From Aeromicrobium sp. Root344 (lineage in GTDB: Bacteria > Actinomycetota > Actinomycetes > Propionibacteriales > Nocardioidaceae), in NCBI RefSeq assembly GCF_001425755.1, contig NZ_LMDH01000001.1:3833351-3874254 (forward strand): a DNA stretch of 40,904 bases, read 5' to 3'. Shown here one piece after another: positions 16,715 through 25,469 of the stretch (position 1 is its first letter; each line of letters starts with the position of its first letter). The notes under the pieces were generated by a model that saw only the letters and a program-made list of their open reading frames with translations, made no database searches and was not told where the DNA came from. Both the position numbers and the translations under genes were made by a program.

Positions 16715-17608
16715 TCAGGGTTGCGACAGCTCGCTCGCCGGGGCGACGTCGACCTCGACCGTGAGGGTCGACTTCTTCGCCTCGGTGAAGATCACGCCCT
16801 TGACGGGAGGCACGTCGGCGTAGTCGCGGCCCCACGCGACCGTGACGTAGCGGTCGTCGACCCAGTGGTCGTTCGTCGGGTCGAGCGCGAGCCACCCGCC
16901 GTCGGGAATCCATACGGCCGCCCAGGCATGTGTCGCGTCGGCGCCGACCATGCGCTCCTTGCCCGGCGGCGGCGTGGTCGCGAGGTAGCCGCTCACGTAG
17001 CGCACCGCGAGCCCGTGCGTCCTCAGGCAGGCGAGGGTCAGATGAGCGAAGTCCTGGCACACGCCGGCCCGCTTGTCGAAGATGTCGTCGACGGTCGAGC
17101 TCACGGTCGTCGCGGTCTTGTCGTACGCGAAGTCGGCGTGGATCCGGTGCATCAGGTCGGTCACCGCCTCGCCGACCGGCCGCCCGGGAGTCAACGACTC
17201 CGCTGCGTACGCGCGCGCCTCGGCGGTCTGGTCGGCGAGCGACGAGGTGAGTGCGAAGTCCTGAGCCTGCCACGCGTCCGCGACGTCGTCGCGCTGCATC
17301 GGCCGCGCCGATTCCCATGGCATGGCCAGCGCTTCGGGGTCGTACCTCGGGGTGTCGACCTCGACCTGGCTCGTCGCGAGGATGTCGAGCACGCGGTGCG
17401 GCGTGGTCACCTGGAAGTAGGTCGCCGAGTTGCCGTAGTAGTCGAGGTCGATGGACGCGTCGTTGGTCGCCGGGTCGAGCACGAGGTCGTGCGAGACCAC
17501 GCGCTGCCACGGGAGCTCACGCGGCACGAGGTAGGCGATCCCGAGGCTGTCGCTGACGTCCTCGTCGTACGAGTACGTCGTGCGGTGCGACACCCGGTAG
17601 GCAGTCAC
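16715..17608 (-). CDS. Transglutaminase-like cysteine peptidase family protein
   Basis: This 297-residue protein opens with the bacterial transglutaminase N-terminal domain (YRVSHRTTYSYDEDV). The papain-like catalytic core has Cys184 in GVCQDFAHL, His227 in ATHAWAAVW and Asp243 in LDPTND. Such proteins may hydrolyse or transfer amide bonds; this subfamily accompanies COG2308 ATP-grasp and COG2307 alpha-E proteins. The GTG start overlaps the upstream stop by four bases (GTGA), indicating tight coupling with the fused ATP-grasp/alpha-E gene. No signal peptide is seen, so it is probably cytosolic. Confidence 0.9.
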   Translation of the reverse strand: MTAYRVSHRTTYSYDEDVSDSLGIAYLVPRELPWQRVVSHDLVLDPATNDASIDLDYYGNSATYFQVTTPHRVLDILATSQVEVDTPRYDPEALAMPWESARPMQRDDVADAWQAQDFALTSSLADQTAEARAYAAESLTPGRPVGEAVTDLMHRIHADFAYDKTATTVSSTVDDIFDKRAGVCQDFAHLTLACLRTHGLAVRYVSGYLATTPPPGKERMVGADATHAWAAVWIPDGGWLALDPTNDHWVDDRYVTVAWGRDYADVPPVKGVIFTEAKKSTLTVEVDVAPASELSQP

Positions 17609-20058
17609 TCGGTCACCGTCGCGAAGCCGAAGGACCGCGGCGCGGGACCGGCCGCGAAGTGCAGCTCGGCGACGGCATCGGCGAAGCGGGTCAGCTGCGC
17701 CACGTAGCCGTCGAGGAAACGCTCGAGGTTGGGCCGGTCCTCTCCCGCGATCGCGGTCAACGCGGCGATGTCAGCCCGGTCGAGCTCGTCCGCGAGATCG
17801 TCGAGCAGCCGCTCAGGACGAGTCGAGCCGGTCGACCCGGGCATCGCGGCCAGGTGCTCGCGGAGCTCGCCGATCCCGAACGTCAGCGACCGTGGGTTGT
17901 CAGGGTCGGCCAACAGGAGCTCGAGGACGCCGGACAGGCGTACGTATCCGCGGTAGCGCATGCGGTGCGTGACCGCGCTCTCGGCCGCGGACAGCACTGC
18001 GGTGTTGAGGTCGCGGTCGACGTCGATGCCGCGCCGGACGGTGGTCGTCGACCGCAGGAGGTGGCACAGCTGCAGGCCGCGCTCGACCGCTCGACCCGTG
18101 CCGATCATGCGCCAGCCGGGGTCGCGGATCATGTTGGCCGTGACGCCCTGCAGTGACAGGATGCCGGTCAGCATGCGCCCGGCGCTCTCGGACACCTGAT
18201 GGCTGTAGTGATAGCTCCGCAGGGCGGCGGCCGCGCGATCGGTGGAGCTGAACGCCTGCCACGTGTCGGGCGAGAGCTGGTCGCGGACGCTCTGGGCGGC
18301 GTCGCGCAAGGCGCTGATCGACTGCGCGACGGAGCCGGGCCGGTGCGCGTCGAGCAGCAACGACCGGAAGTCCTCGTCGAGCTGGTCCGACCCGAAGGGC
18401 GATCCGCTGAGACGGCCGATGGCCCCCATCAGGACGGCGAGGCTCGCCCCGCCTGCGGACTGCGGGCGCGACCGGAAGTCCTCGGCGCTCGCGTGCGCCG
18501 TCAGGACGAGGCGCAGCATGTCCTCGGCCCGCTCGGCGTAGCGCCCGAACCAGAACATGTCCTCGAGGACTCGCGGCACCATCGCCGCCGGTGCGCGTAC
18601 GTTCGTCAGGGGCAGCACGTCGGTCAGGCCCTGGTCGGGGTCCTCCGGCTTGTCCTTGAGCACCCAGACGTCCTTGCTCGATGCCGGTCGGCCCGACTCG
18701 AAGACGTTGGCGAGGCCGCCGATCAGCGGCCGGTAGGTCGAGCCGTAGCGCAGCGTGAACGTCCGCAACGTCAGGACCTGCGGGCGTACGCCCCGGGCAT
18801 CGAGCGTCGGGGACTGCGAGAGCGCGAGCGGCTCCTGGCCGACGTAGCGGTGCGGCTCGGCGAGGATCGCGGCCAGCAGCTCGTCGCGCGGGCGCACGAG
18901 CTCGTTGGGCTGGTCGATCGACCGCACGACCAGGTCGTCGAGGTGGTCCAGCACGTACGCCTGGGAGCGCGGGTCGCCGGTCCACCAGGTCTGCACCGAG
19001 GGCAGTCGCAGCGGCTCGTCGAGCAAGGTCTCGCACATGGCCGACAGGAACGGCAGCAGGCCGGGGTTCTCGAGCACGCCGGAGCCCAGACCGTTGACGA
19101 CCCGCACGGTGCCGCGCCGCACCGCCTCGGACAGCCCGGCGACGCCGAGCTGCGAGTTCTTGCGCAGCTCGAGCGCATCGCTCCACGCGGCGTCGACGCG
19201 TCGCAGGATCACGTCGACCCGCTCGAGCCGGCCGAACACGCGCATCCACACGGCGCCGTTGCGCATCACGAGGTCACTGCCCTCGACGAGCGGGAAGCCG
19301 AGGCTCGACGCGACGAACGCCTGGTCGTACGCGGTCTCCGAGTGCGTGCCGGGCGACAGCACGACGACCCGTGGATTGGGGCTGCTGTCCGGAGCCGAGT
19401 CAATCAGCGTCGACCGCAGGGCCTGGAAGAACGGCGCCATGCGGTGCAGCCCGGCCTGGCGGTACATCTCGGGCATCACGCGCGAGATGACCCTGCGGTT
19501 CTCCATCGCGAAGCCGATGCCCGACGGCGCCTGAGCCCGGTCGGCGAGCACCTGCCACTCCCCCGCGGCGTTGCGACCGAGGTCGGCCGCGGCGAGGAGC
19601 AGCGGCTGCGGGTCGGCCGCCGACGCCCGGGCTGCCACGCGCAGGAATCCCTCGTGCCCGAACACGACCGACGGCGGCAGCACGCCGGATGACAGCAGGC
19701 GCTGCGGGCCGTAGAGATCGACCAGGATCGCGTTGAGGAGCTCCGTGCGCTGTGCGAGTCCGACCTCGAGCTGCGCCCACTCGGCCGCATCGATGATCAG
19801 CGGGATCGGGTCGAGCCGCCACGGCCCGGGCTTGTCCTCCGGTGGCGTGTAGGTCACCCCGTCGTTGGCCAGGAATCGCTCGATGTCGCGGCCGACCCGG
19901 CGGAGGTCCGCATCCGTCAGCGTGACGGCGGTCTCGGCGAGCAGCTTCCAGCCCGCGCGGAGCGAGCCGTCGGGGCCGACCACCTCGTCGTAGCGCGCCG
20001 GGTCACCGGTCAGCGTGGGCTGGGTGACGGCTGCGGAGTAGTCCCGCAGCGCCGTCAT
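17605..20058 (-). CDS. Circularly permuted ATP-grasp / alpha-E fusion protein
   Basis: The 817-residue product joins two families that are separate genes in many bacteria. Residues 1 to about 490 are a circularly permuted type-2 ATP-grasp domain (COG2308): YGPQRLLSSGVLPPSVV, VLSPGTHSETAYDQ, VNGLGSGVLENPGL and YVGQEPLALS. From about 495 an alpha-helical alpha-E domain (DUF403/COG2307) begins with VLEDMFWFGRYAERAEDMLRL. ATP-grasp enzymes of this type are predicted amidoligases making peptide or isopeptide bonds. With the coupled transglutaminase and the metallopeptidase it forms a three-gene system. Product and substrate are unknown. Confidence 0.9.
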   Translation of the reverse strand: MTALRDYSAAVTQPTLTGDPARYDEVVGPDGSLRAGWKLLAETAVTLTDADLRRVGRDIERFLANDGVTYTPPEDKPGPWRLDPIPLIIDAAEWAQLEVGLAQRTELLNAILVDLYGPQRLLSSGVLPPSVVFGHEGFLRVAARASAADPQPLLLAAADLGRNAAGEWQVLADRAQAPSGIGFAMENRRVISRVMPEMYRQAGLHRMAPFFQALRSTLIDSAPDSSPNPRVVVLSPGTHSETAYDQAFVASSLGFPLVEGSDLVMRNGAVWMRVFGRLERVDVILRRVDAAWSDALELRKNSQLGVAGLSEAVRRGTVRVVNGLGSGVLENPGLLPFLSAMCETLLDEPLRLPSVQTWWTGDPRSQAYVLDHLDDLVVRSIDQPNELVRPRDELLAAILAEPHRYVGQEPLALSQSPTLDARGVRPQVLTLRTFTLRYGSTYRPLIGGLANVFESGRPASSKDVWVLKDKPEDPDQGLTDVLPLTNVRAPAAMVPRVLEDMFWFGRYAERAEDMLRLVLTAHASAEDFRSRPQSAGGASLAVLMGAIGRLSGSPFGSDQLDEDFRSLLLDAHRPGSVAQSISALRDAAQSVRDQLSPDTWQAFSSTDRAAAALRSYHYSHQVSESAGRMLTGILSLQGVTANMIRDPGWRMIGTGRAVERGLQLCHLLRSTTTVRRGIDVDRDLNTAVLSAAESAVTHRMRYRGYVRLSGVLELLLADPDNPRSLTFGIGELREHLAAMPGSTGSTRPERLLDDLADELDRADIAALTAIAGEDRPNLERFLDGYVAQLTRFADAVAELHFAAGPAPRSFGFATVTE

Positions 20059-20077
20059 CGGCTGACCGCCGACATGA

Positions 20078-20953
20078 TCAGGTGACCGGGACCAGCGTGT
20101 GCAGGATCAACCAGGCAACCGGCGCCACGGCGATCAGCGAGTCGAGGCGATCCATGAGGCCGCCGTGCCCGGGCAGCAGGTCGCCCATGTCCTTGATGCC
20201 GAGGTCGCGCTTGATGAGCGACTCGGACAGGTCGCCGAGCGTCGCGAACACGACACCGGCTATGCCGAGGACGATGCCGACCCACCAGTCGCCGTCGAGG
20301 GCGTAGGTGATCGTCACGATGCCGGCGGCGATGCCGAAGATCAACGAGCCGGTGAAACCTTCCCAGGACTTCTTGGGACTGATCGTGGGCGCCATCGGGT
20401 GCTTGCCGAACAGCACGCCTGCGACGTAGCCACCGATGTCGGAGGCGATCGTGGCCACGATGAACGCGATGATGCGCCAAGGACCGTCGTCCTCGGTCAG
20501 CATCAGCACGACGAACGTGCCCATGAGGTAGAGGTAGCCCAGCACGAACACGCCCGCGCTGCTGTCGCGTACGAAGCCCTCGGCACCGTCGGACAGCCGC
20601 CAGACCAGCGTGCCGATGATCGTCAGGGCGAGGGCGACCGACGCGGTCTCCATGCCGCCCCAGTAGCTGCCGACGAGCATGATCGTGCCGCCCGTCAGCA
20701 CCGGTGCGACCGGGATCTTGATCCGCGCGGTGGAGAAGGCCCGGGTCAGCTCGAACACGCCGATGCCGAGTGCGATCACCACGACCGGGATGAACGCTTC
20801 CTTCTGGATGAACAGCGTCGCGATGACGAGCCCGATCAGGCCGACGCCGACTGCGATCGACGCAGGCAGGTTGCGGCCCGCACGGCTCGTCTTCTTCGCC
20901 GCGACTGGCGTCTCCGCCGACTCCGGGGTCTCGGCAGGAGACTCAGATGTCAA
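20078..20953 (-). CDS. cdsA: Phosphatidate cytidylyltransferase CdsA
   Basis: This is a multi-pass membrane enzyme making CDP-diacylglycerol from phosphatidate and CTP, feeding cardiolipin and phosphatidylinositol synthesis. The CDP-transferase signature is clear near the C-terminus: SLIKRDLGIKDMGDLLPG, then HGGLMDRLDS. Several hydrophobic segments precede it. The best start is a TTG at 20953, overlapping the frr stop by 11 bases, with AGAGG about ten bases upstream. This gives 291 residues with a Glu/Pro/Ala-rich cytosolic N-terminus. A longer upstream frame lies inside frr and is rejected. Confidence 0.93.
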   Translation of the reverse strand: MTSESPAETPESAETPVAAKKTSRAGRNLPASIAVGVGLIGLVIATLFIQKEAFIPVVVIALGIGVFELTRAFSTARIKIPVAPVLTGGTIMLVGSYWGGMETASVALALTIIGTLVWRLSDGAEGFVRDSSAGVFVLGYLYLMGTFVVLMLTEDDGPWRIIAFIVATIASDIGGYVAGVLFGKHPMAPTISPKKSWEGFTGSLIFGIAAGIVTITYALDGDWWVGIVLGIAGVVFATLGDLSESLIKRDLGIKDMGDLLPGHGGLMDRLDSLIAVAPVAWLILHTLVPVT

Positions 20954-21500
20954 GGAGCTCTGCCTCTTTGTTCTTGAGCAGCTCGTCGACCGTGTCGACG
21001 TACTTCTTGGTGAGGCCGTCGAGGCGCTTCTCGGCGCCGACGTTCTCGTCCTTGCTGATCTCGGAGTCCTTCTCGGCCTTGTCGAGCGCCTGCTTGGCGG
21101 CACGACGGAGGTTGCGCACCGAGACCCGGCCTTCCTCGGCCTTGGTCTTGGCGAGCTTGATGTACTCCTTGCGGCGGTCCTCGGTCAGCTCGGGCAGCGT
21201 CACGCGCAGCACCTTGCCGTCGTCGCTCGGGTTGACGCCGAGGTCGGACTCGCGGATGGCCTTCTCGATCGCGGGCTTGGCGCCGGCGTCGTAGGGCTGG
21301 ATGATGACGGTGCGCGGCTCGGGGACCTGGAAGCCCGCGAGCTGGTTGAGCGGGGTCTGCTGGCCGTAGTAGTCGGCCGTGATCTGGGCGAACATCGCCG
21401 GGTGGGCGCGGCCCGTGCGGATCGCGGCAAACTCCTCGCGGGTGTGCTCGACGGCGCGGGCCATCTTGCTGTCGGCGTCACGCAGGGTCTGGTCAATCAC
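20943..21500 (-). CDS. frr: Ribosome recycling factor
   Basis: This 185-residue RRF splits post-termination ribosomes together with EF-G. It has the three-helix-bundle sequences HTREEFAAIRTGRAHPAMF and NPSDDGKVLRVTLPELTEDR. The GTG at 21500 was chosen: it gives the family's usual 185 residues and has GGAG six bases upstream (VIDQTLRDADSKM at the N-terminus). The gene follows pyrH by 34 bases and overlaps cdsA. Confidence 0.97.
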   Translation of the reverse strand: MIDQTLRDADSKMARAVEHTREEFAAIRTGRAHPAMFAQITADYYGQQTPLNQLAGFQVPEPRTVIIQPYDAGAKPAIEKAIRESDLGVNPSDDGKVLRVTLPELTEDRRKEYIKLAKTKAEEGRVSVRNLRRAAKQALDKAEKDSEISKDENVGAEKRLDGLTKKYVDTVDELLKNKEAELLDI

Positions 21501-21534
21501 GATGTCTCCATCCGGTTCTGGTCGGTCCGTACGC

Positions 21535-22290
21535 CTAAGCGGCGTGGACCAGCGTTCCGATCTTCTCACCACGGAGGACGCGGGCGATGTTGCCCTCACC
21601 CTCCATGCCGAACACGATCATGGGGAGCCTGTTCTCCATGCACAACGCGAATGCTGCCGCATCGACGACCTTGAGGCCCAGCCGCAACGCGTCGTCGAAC
21701 GTGATCTCGTCGAACTTGCGAGCGGTCGGGTCCGTGCGCGGGTCGGCGGAGTAGACGCCGTCGACGCCGCTCTTGGACATCAGCACGGCGTCGGCACCGA
21801 TCTCCAGCGCACGCTGCGCCGAGACCGTGTCGGTCGAGAAGTAGGGCATGCCTGCGCCGGCACCGAAGATCACGACGCGCCCCTTCTCGAGGTGCCGGAT
21901 CGCGCGGCGTGGGATGTAGGGCTCGGCGACCTGACCCATCGTGATGGCCGACTGCACGCGGGTCTCGATGCCCTGCTTCTCGCAGAAGTCCTGCAGGGCG
22001 AGGCAGTTCATGACGGTGCCGAGCATGCCGATGTAGTCGGCACGAGAACGGTCCATGCCGCGTTGGCTGAGCTCGGCGCCACGGAAGAAGTTGCCACCGC
22101 CGACGACGATCGCCACCTCCACGCCCTCGGCCACGGCTTCGGCGACCTGCTTGGCGATGCCGTTGACGACGTCCGGGTCGATCCCGATCTTGCCGCCGCC
22201 GAACACCTCACCGGACAGCTTCAGCAGCACCCGCTTGAGCTCATGACCAGAGGCCGGAGCGTCGACTTCCTGAGCGGTGTCAGTGTCCAC
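21535..22290 (-). CDS. pyrH: UMP kinase
   Basis: This 251-residue bacterial UMP kinase (amino acid kinase fold) phosphorylates UMP to UDP. Visible motifs are [25 protein letters not shown], the UMP-binding [12 protein letters not shown] and [14 protein letters not shown], then [13 protein letters not shown]. It starts at a GTG (22290) with GGAGG seven bases upstream and carries about 18 extra N-terminal residues before the first strand. It lies between tsf and frr, the usual order. Confidence 0.97.
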   Translation of the reverse strand: MDTDTAQEVDAPASGHELKRVLLKLSGEVFGGGKIGIDPDVVNGIAKQVAEAVAEGVEVAIVVGGGNFFRGAELSQRGMDRSRADYIGMLGTVMNCLALQDFCEKQGIETRVQSAITMGQVAEPYIPRRAIRHLEKGRVVIFGAGAGMPYFSTDTVSAQRALEIGADAVLMSKSGVDGVYSADPRTDPTARKFDEITFDDALRLGLKVVDAAAFALCMENRLPMIVFGMEGEGNIARVLRGEKIGTLVHAA

Positions 22291-22341
22291 GTTCCGGCCT
22301 CCGATGTTGGTCGTGCGAGCTGGTTGAGCTGGTTCGAAGGG

Positions 22342-23163
22342 TCAGGCGCCGATCTCGATGTGCGCGAAACGCTTGAGCGTCACGCCGGCCTCATCGAGGA
22401 GAGCCTTGACGGTCTTCTTGTTGTCCTGGACCGACGCCTGGTCGAGCAGCACCGTGTCCTTGAAGAACCCGTTGAGGCGTCCCTCGGTGATCTTGGCGAT
22501 GGCCTGCTCGGGCTTGCCCTCTTCGCGAGCTGTCGCCTCGGCGATCTCGCGCTCCTTGGCGACGACGTCCGCGGGGACCTCGTCGCGCGTGAGGTAGCGA
22601 GGACGCATCGCGGCGATCTGCATCGCGACACCGCGAGCCACGTCGTGACCGGCCTCGTCACCCTCGAACTCCACCAGCACACCGACGGCGTGCGGCAGGT
22701 CGCTGGCGCGACGGTGCATGTAGGTCGCGACGTTGCCCTCGAAGCTGGCGACGCGGCCGAGCTCGATCTTCTCACCGATGACGACCGCGAGATCCGCGAC
22801 GGCCTCGGCGACGGTCTTGCCGCTCTCGAGCGTCTCGGTCGCGAACGCCGCAGCGTCGGCGGGCTTGACCTTGTCGGCCAGGACCGCGAGCTCCTCGGCC
22901 AGCGCGATGAACTGGTCGTTCTTGGCGACGAAGTCGGTCTCGGAGTTGAGCTCGACGATCGCGTTGCCGTAGTTGGCGACGAGCCCGGCCGAAGCCTCCC
23001 GCTCGGCGCCACGCTTGGCAGCCTTGGCGGCGCCCGAGATGCGGAGCACCTCGATCGCCTTGTCGAAGTCGCCGTCAGCTTCCGTGAGCGCCTTCTTGGC
23101 GTCCATCATGCCCGCGCCGGTGGCGTCGCGGAGCTTCTTGACCTCTGTGGCGGTGATAGCCAT
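22342..23163 (-). CDS. tsf: Elongation factor Ts
   Basis: This 273-residue EF-Ts is the nucleotide exchange factor of EF-Tu. The N-terminal UBA-like domain reads [18 protein letters not shown]. The EF-Tu-contacting TDFV motif is present in [13 protein letters not shown], and the C-terminal part has [14 protein letters not shown]. It follows rpsB by 38 bases and is probably cotranscribed with it. Confidence 0.97.
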   Translation of the reverse strand: MAITATEVKKLRDATGAGMMDAKKALTEADGDFDKAIEVLRISGAAKAAKRGAEREASAGLVANYGNAIVELNSETDFVAKNDQFIALAEELAVLADKVKPADAAAFATETLESGKTVAEAVADLAVVIGEKIELGRVASFEGNVATYMHRRASDLPHAVGVLVEFEGDEAGHDVARGVAMQIAAMRPRYLTRDEVPADVVAKEREIAEATAREEGKPEQAIAKITEGRLNGFFKDTVLLDQASVQDNKKTVKALLDEAGVTLKRFAHIEIGA

Positions 23164-23201
23164 GTTTCTTCTCGCTTCTCAGGTAGTCGTGTGTGCCGAG
23201 A

Positions 23202-24278
23202 TCACTCGGCGGCGTCGGCGTCGACCTTCTCGGCAGCCTTCTTGGCGGGCGCCTTCTTGGCCGGGGCCTTCTTGGCGGGAGCCTCAGCCTTGTCGGCAGC
23301 GGCCTTCTTGGCGGGCGCCTTCTTGGCCGGGGCCTTCTTGGCGGGAGCCTCGTCGGCCGGGGCCTCGTCGGCAACGGCCTCGGTGGCCTCGACGACGGGC
23401 GCCTCGGTCTCGGCAGCGGCGTCCTCGACGGTCACGGCGGTCTCGTCAGGAGCAGCGTCGGCCTTGACCGGCGAGACGGCGCCGGTCTGGGCGGCGTCCT
23501 TCTGCTCCAGGAGCTCGCGCTCCCAGTCGGCCAGGGGCTCCTCGGCGCCGAGCTCGGCTCCGGGCTCCTCTTCGCCGGTCTTGCTGCCGCCACGGGCGAT
23601 GAGGCCCTCGGCGACGGCGTCGGCGATGACGCGGGTCAGCAGGCCGACCGAGCGGATGGCGTCGTCGTTGCCCGGGATCGGGAAGTCGACGTCATCGGGG
23701 TCGCAGTTGGTGTCGAGGATCGCGATGATCGGGATGCCGAGCTTCTTGGCCTCGTCGACCGCGAGGTGCTCCTTCTTGGTGTCGACGATCCAGACAGCGG
23801 ACGGCGTACGGCCCATGTCGCGGATTCCGCCGAGGGTGCGCGAGAGCTTCGCGTACTCGCGGCTCATGCCGAGGAGCTCCTTCTTCGTGCGGTTGGATCC
23901 CGCGACGTCGTCGAAGTCGATCTCCTCGAGCTCCTTCATGCGCTGGAGGCGCTGGTGCATCGTCTGGAAGTTGGTGAGCATGCCGCCGAGCCAACGCTGG
24001 TTGACGAACGGCATGCCGACGCGCTTGGCCTGCTCCTCGATCGGCTCCTGCGCCTGGCGCTTGGTGCCGACGAACAGGATCGTGCCGCCGCGGGCGACGG
24101 TGTTCTTGACGAACTCGTAGCCGGCGTCGATGTACGCGAGCGACTGCTGCAGGTCGATGATGTAGATGCCGTTGCGCTCGGTGAAGATGAATCGCTTCAT
24201 CTTGGGGTTCCAGCGACGGGTCTGGTGCCCGAAGTGAACGCCGCTCTCGAGCAGCTGGCGCATGGTGACGACGGCCAT
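23202..24278 (-). CDS. rpsB: 30S ribosomal protein S2 with long Lys/Ala/Pro tail
   Basis: The first ~265 residues are ordinary S2 ([54 protein letters not shown]). About 90 more follow: an acidic Ala/Glu/Thr segment and then repeated AKKAP units reminiscent of histone H1-like tails, giving 358 residues against roughly 250-290 for most bacteria. The start is the ATG at 24278 with AAGGAG upstream. The open frame beyond it to 24500 lacks S2 homology and is leader. Part of the tail is encoded by a perfect 50-bp DNA duplication. Confidence 0.96.
   Translation of the reverse strand: MAVVTMRQLLESGVHFGHQTRRWNPKMKRFIFTERNGIYIIDLQQSLAYIDAGYEFVKNTVARGGTILFVGTKRQAQEPIEEQAKRVGMPFVNQRWLGGMLTNFQTMHQRLQRMKELEEIDFDDVAGSNRTKKELLGMSREYAKLSRTLGGIRDMGRTPSAVWIVDTKKEHLAVDEAKKLGIPIIAILDTNCDPDDVDFPIPGNDDAIRSVGLLTRVIADAVAEGLIARGGSKTGEEEPGAELGAEEPLADWERELLEQKDAAQTGAVSPVKADAAPDETAVTVEDAAAETEAPVVEATEAVADEAPADEAPAKKAPAKKAPAKKAAADKAEAPAKKAPAKKAPAKKAAEKVDADAAE
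23236..23351. repeat. Perfect 50-bp direct repeat inside the rpsB tail
   Basis: Positions 23236-23285 and 23302-23351 are identical over 50 bases with a 66-base period. Each unit is itself built of near-repeats of CTTCTTGGC and codes on the minus strand for [17 protein letters not shown]. It is an in-frame expansion within the S2 C-terminal extension, not a mobile element. Confidence 0.9.
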
Positions 24279-24578
24279 GGTCGTATCTCCTTGTGGCACA
24301 CGTGTGCCGTTCCTGGTTGTCTCACCGCCGGTTGACGGTGACCTGGCGCCTGCTGCATACGACCCACTCCCTGCCGGGAGACCAGGATCGCGTCCGTATT
24401 CAGCTCTCGCGTCATACGGAAACAGGCGCGCGAATTCCACTTCCGAAAAAGTGGTTGCCACCAGTCTAGGGCACCGGACCTCTCGGGAGGAAATCCACAA
24501 ACCCGGCTTCGCGGGCGGTTGTCCCCAGCTCGTACGCCGACCGGTGCGCCCCGCCCGTCACCGGACTTGGCTGGGCAG
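24279..24578. promoter_or_regulatory. Divergent 300-bp region between rpsB and the M23 peptidase; rpsB leader
   Basis: No credible gene is seen here. On the minus strand a -10-like TAGACT (24463-24468) lacks a good -35. A 6-bp hairpin CCACTT/AAGTGG (24437-24454, loop CCGAAA) lies near the inferred transcript start. A leader of about 180 bases would then precede the rpsB ATG, long enough for feedback control by S2, which is known in other bacteria but only conjectured here. No clear plus-strand promoter for the peptidase was found. Confidence 0.35.
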
Positions 24579-25469
24579 ATGCTCCGTCGAATCGCCGTCG
24601 CCCCGCTCCTGCTGCTGCTCGTCGTGTCGCCACCGGTGCAGGCGGGCACTCCCGATCCGTGGACGTGGCCACTCGAGGATCACGCGATCGGCGATCGATT
24701 CGACCCTCCGGCCACCGACTACGGCCGGGGGCACCGCGGAGTCGACCTGGCAGCGACGGCCGGAGACGCCGTCCGCGCGGTCGCGGCTGGTCGGGTCGTG
24801 TTCGCCGGTCAGGTCGGCGGCATCGGGGTCGTGACGATCGATCACGGCCGCGAGCGATCGACCTACCAACCCGTCACGGCGCGGGTGAAGGTCGGCGACG
24901 CCGTTCGCGCGGGCCAGGTGATCGGCACGCTGCTCGGCTCGCCGAGTCACTGCGCGGGAGCCTGCCTGCACCTCGGGCGGCTCGCCGGCGACGACTACCT
25001 CGATCCGCTCGAGCTGCTCGGCGGCGGCCGGTTCCGGCTCATCGACCCCACGGGCAAGCCTCCCGCGCCACCGGCCGGCGTCGGAGGTCACGGCCTGCAG
25101 CGCCCGGTCGGCGGACGGATCACGTCGCCGTTCGGGATGCGGGTCCACCCCGTCACGGGTGAGCGCAAGCTGCACGACGGCACCGACTTCGGCGTCCCGT
25201 GCGGCACCCCCGTCCACGCGGCGGCGGCCGGCACCGTGGTCGGGCGCTCGCACAGCAAGGCCTACGGCAAGCGGGTCGTGATCCGCCACCAGCCGGACTT
25301 CGAGACGTCCTACAACCACCTCAGCGCGCAGTCCGTGTCCGTCGGCGACCGGGTCACGGCCGGCCAGGTCATCGGGCGTTCGGGCAACACCGGGCTGTCG
25401 ACCGGGTGCCACCTGCACTTCATGGCAGTGAAGTCCGGCAAGCCGGTGAATCCCCAGGACTACCTCTAG
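24579..25469 (+). CDS. Secreted protein with tandem M23 (LytM) peptidase domains
   Basis: This 296-residue exported protein starts at ATG 24579 with a Sec signal (MLRRIAVAPLLLLLVVSPP, cleavage near VQAGT). Two M23 domains follow. The first keeps the HxxxD metal motif (HRGVD), but its HxH appears as CLHL and its Tyr-Asn-His region as TYQPV, so it is probably inactive or altered. The second is intact, with HDGTD, SYNHLS and GCHLHF, and should be a zinc endopeptidase acting on peptidoglycan peptides. It is convergent with xerC; the two stops share CTAG at 25466-25469. The domain duplication is directly visible; catalytic status is inferred. Confidence 0.88.
   Translation: MLRRIAVAPLLLLLVVSPPVQAGTPDPWTWPLEDHAIGDRFDPPATDYGRGHRGVDLAATAGDAVRAVAAGRVVFAGQVGGIGVVTIDHGRERSTYQPVTARVKVGDAVRAGQVIGTLLGSPSHCAGACLHLGRLAGDDYLDPLELLGGGRFRLIDPTGKPPAPPAGVGGHGLQRPVGGRITSPFGMRVHPVTGERKLHDGTDFGVPCGTPVHAAAAGTVVGRSHSKAYGKRVVIRHQPDFETSYNHLSAQSVSVGDRVTAGQVIGRSGNTGLSTGCHLHFMAVKSGKPVNPQDYL

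Noticed and set aside
23236..23351. CRISPR or mobile repeat
   Set aside because: The repeats are in frame inside rpsB, with a period encoding AKKAP units and no spacers of uniform length.
21379..24120. A 913-codon plus-strand open frame opposite frr, pyrH, tsf and rpsB
   Set aside because: It is antisense to four well-supported genes and has no recognisable protein motifs; long antisense frames are common in GC-rich DNA.
24279..24500. N-terminal extension of S2 beyond the ATG at 24278
   Set aside because: The extra 74 residues lack S2 homology, and AAGGAG is placed for the ATG at 24278.
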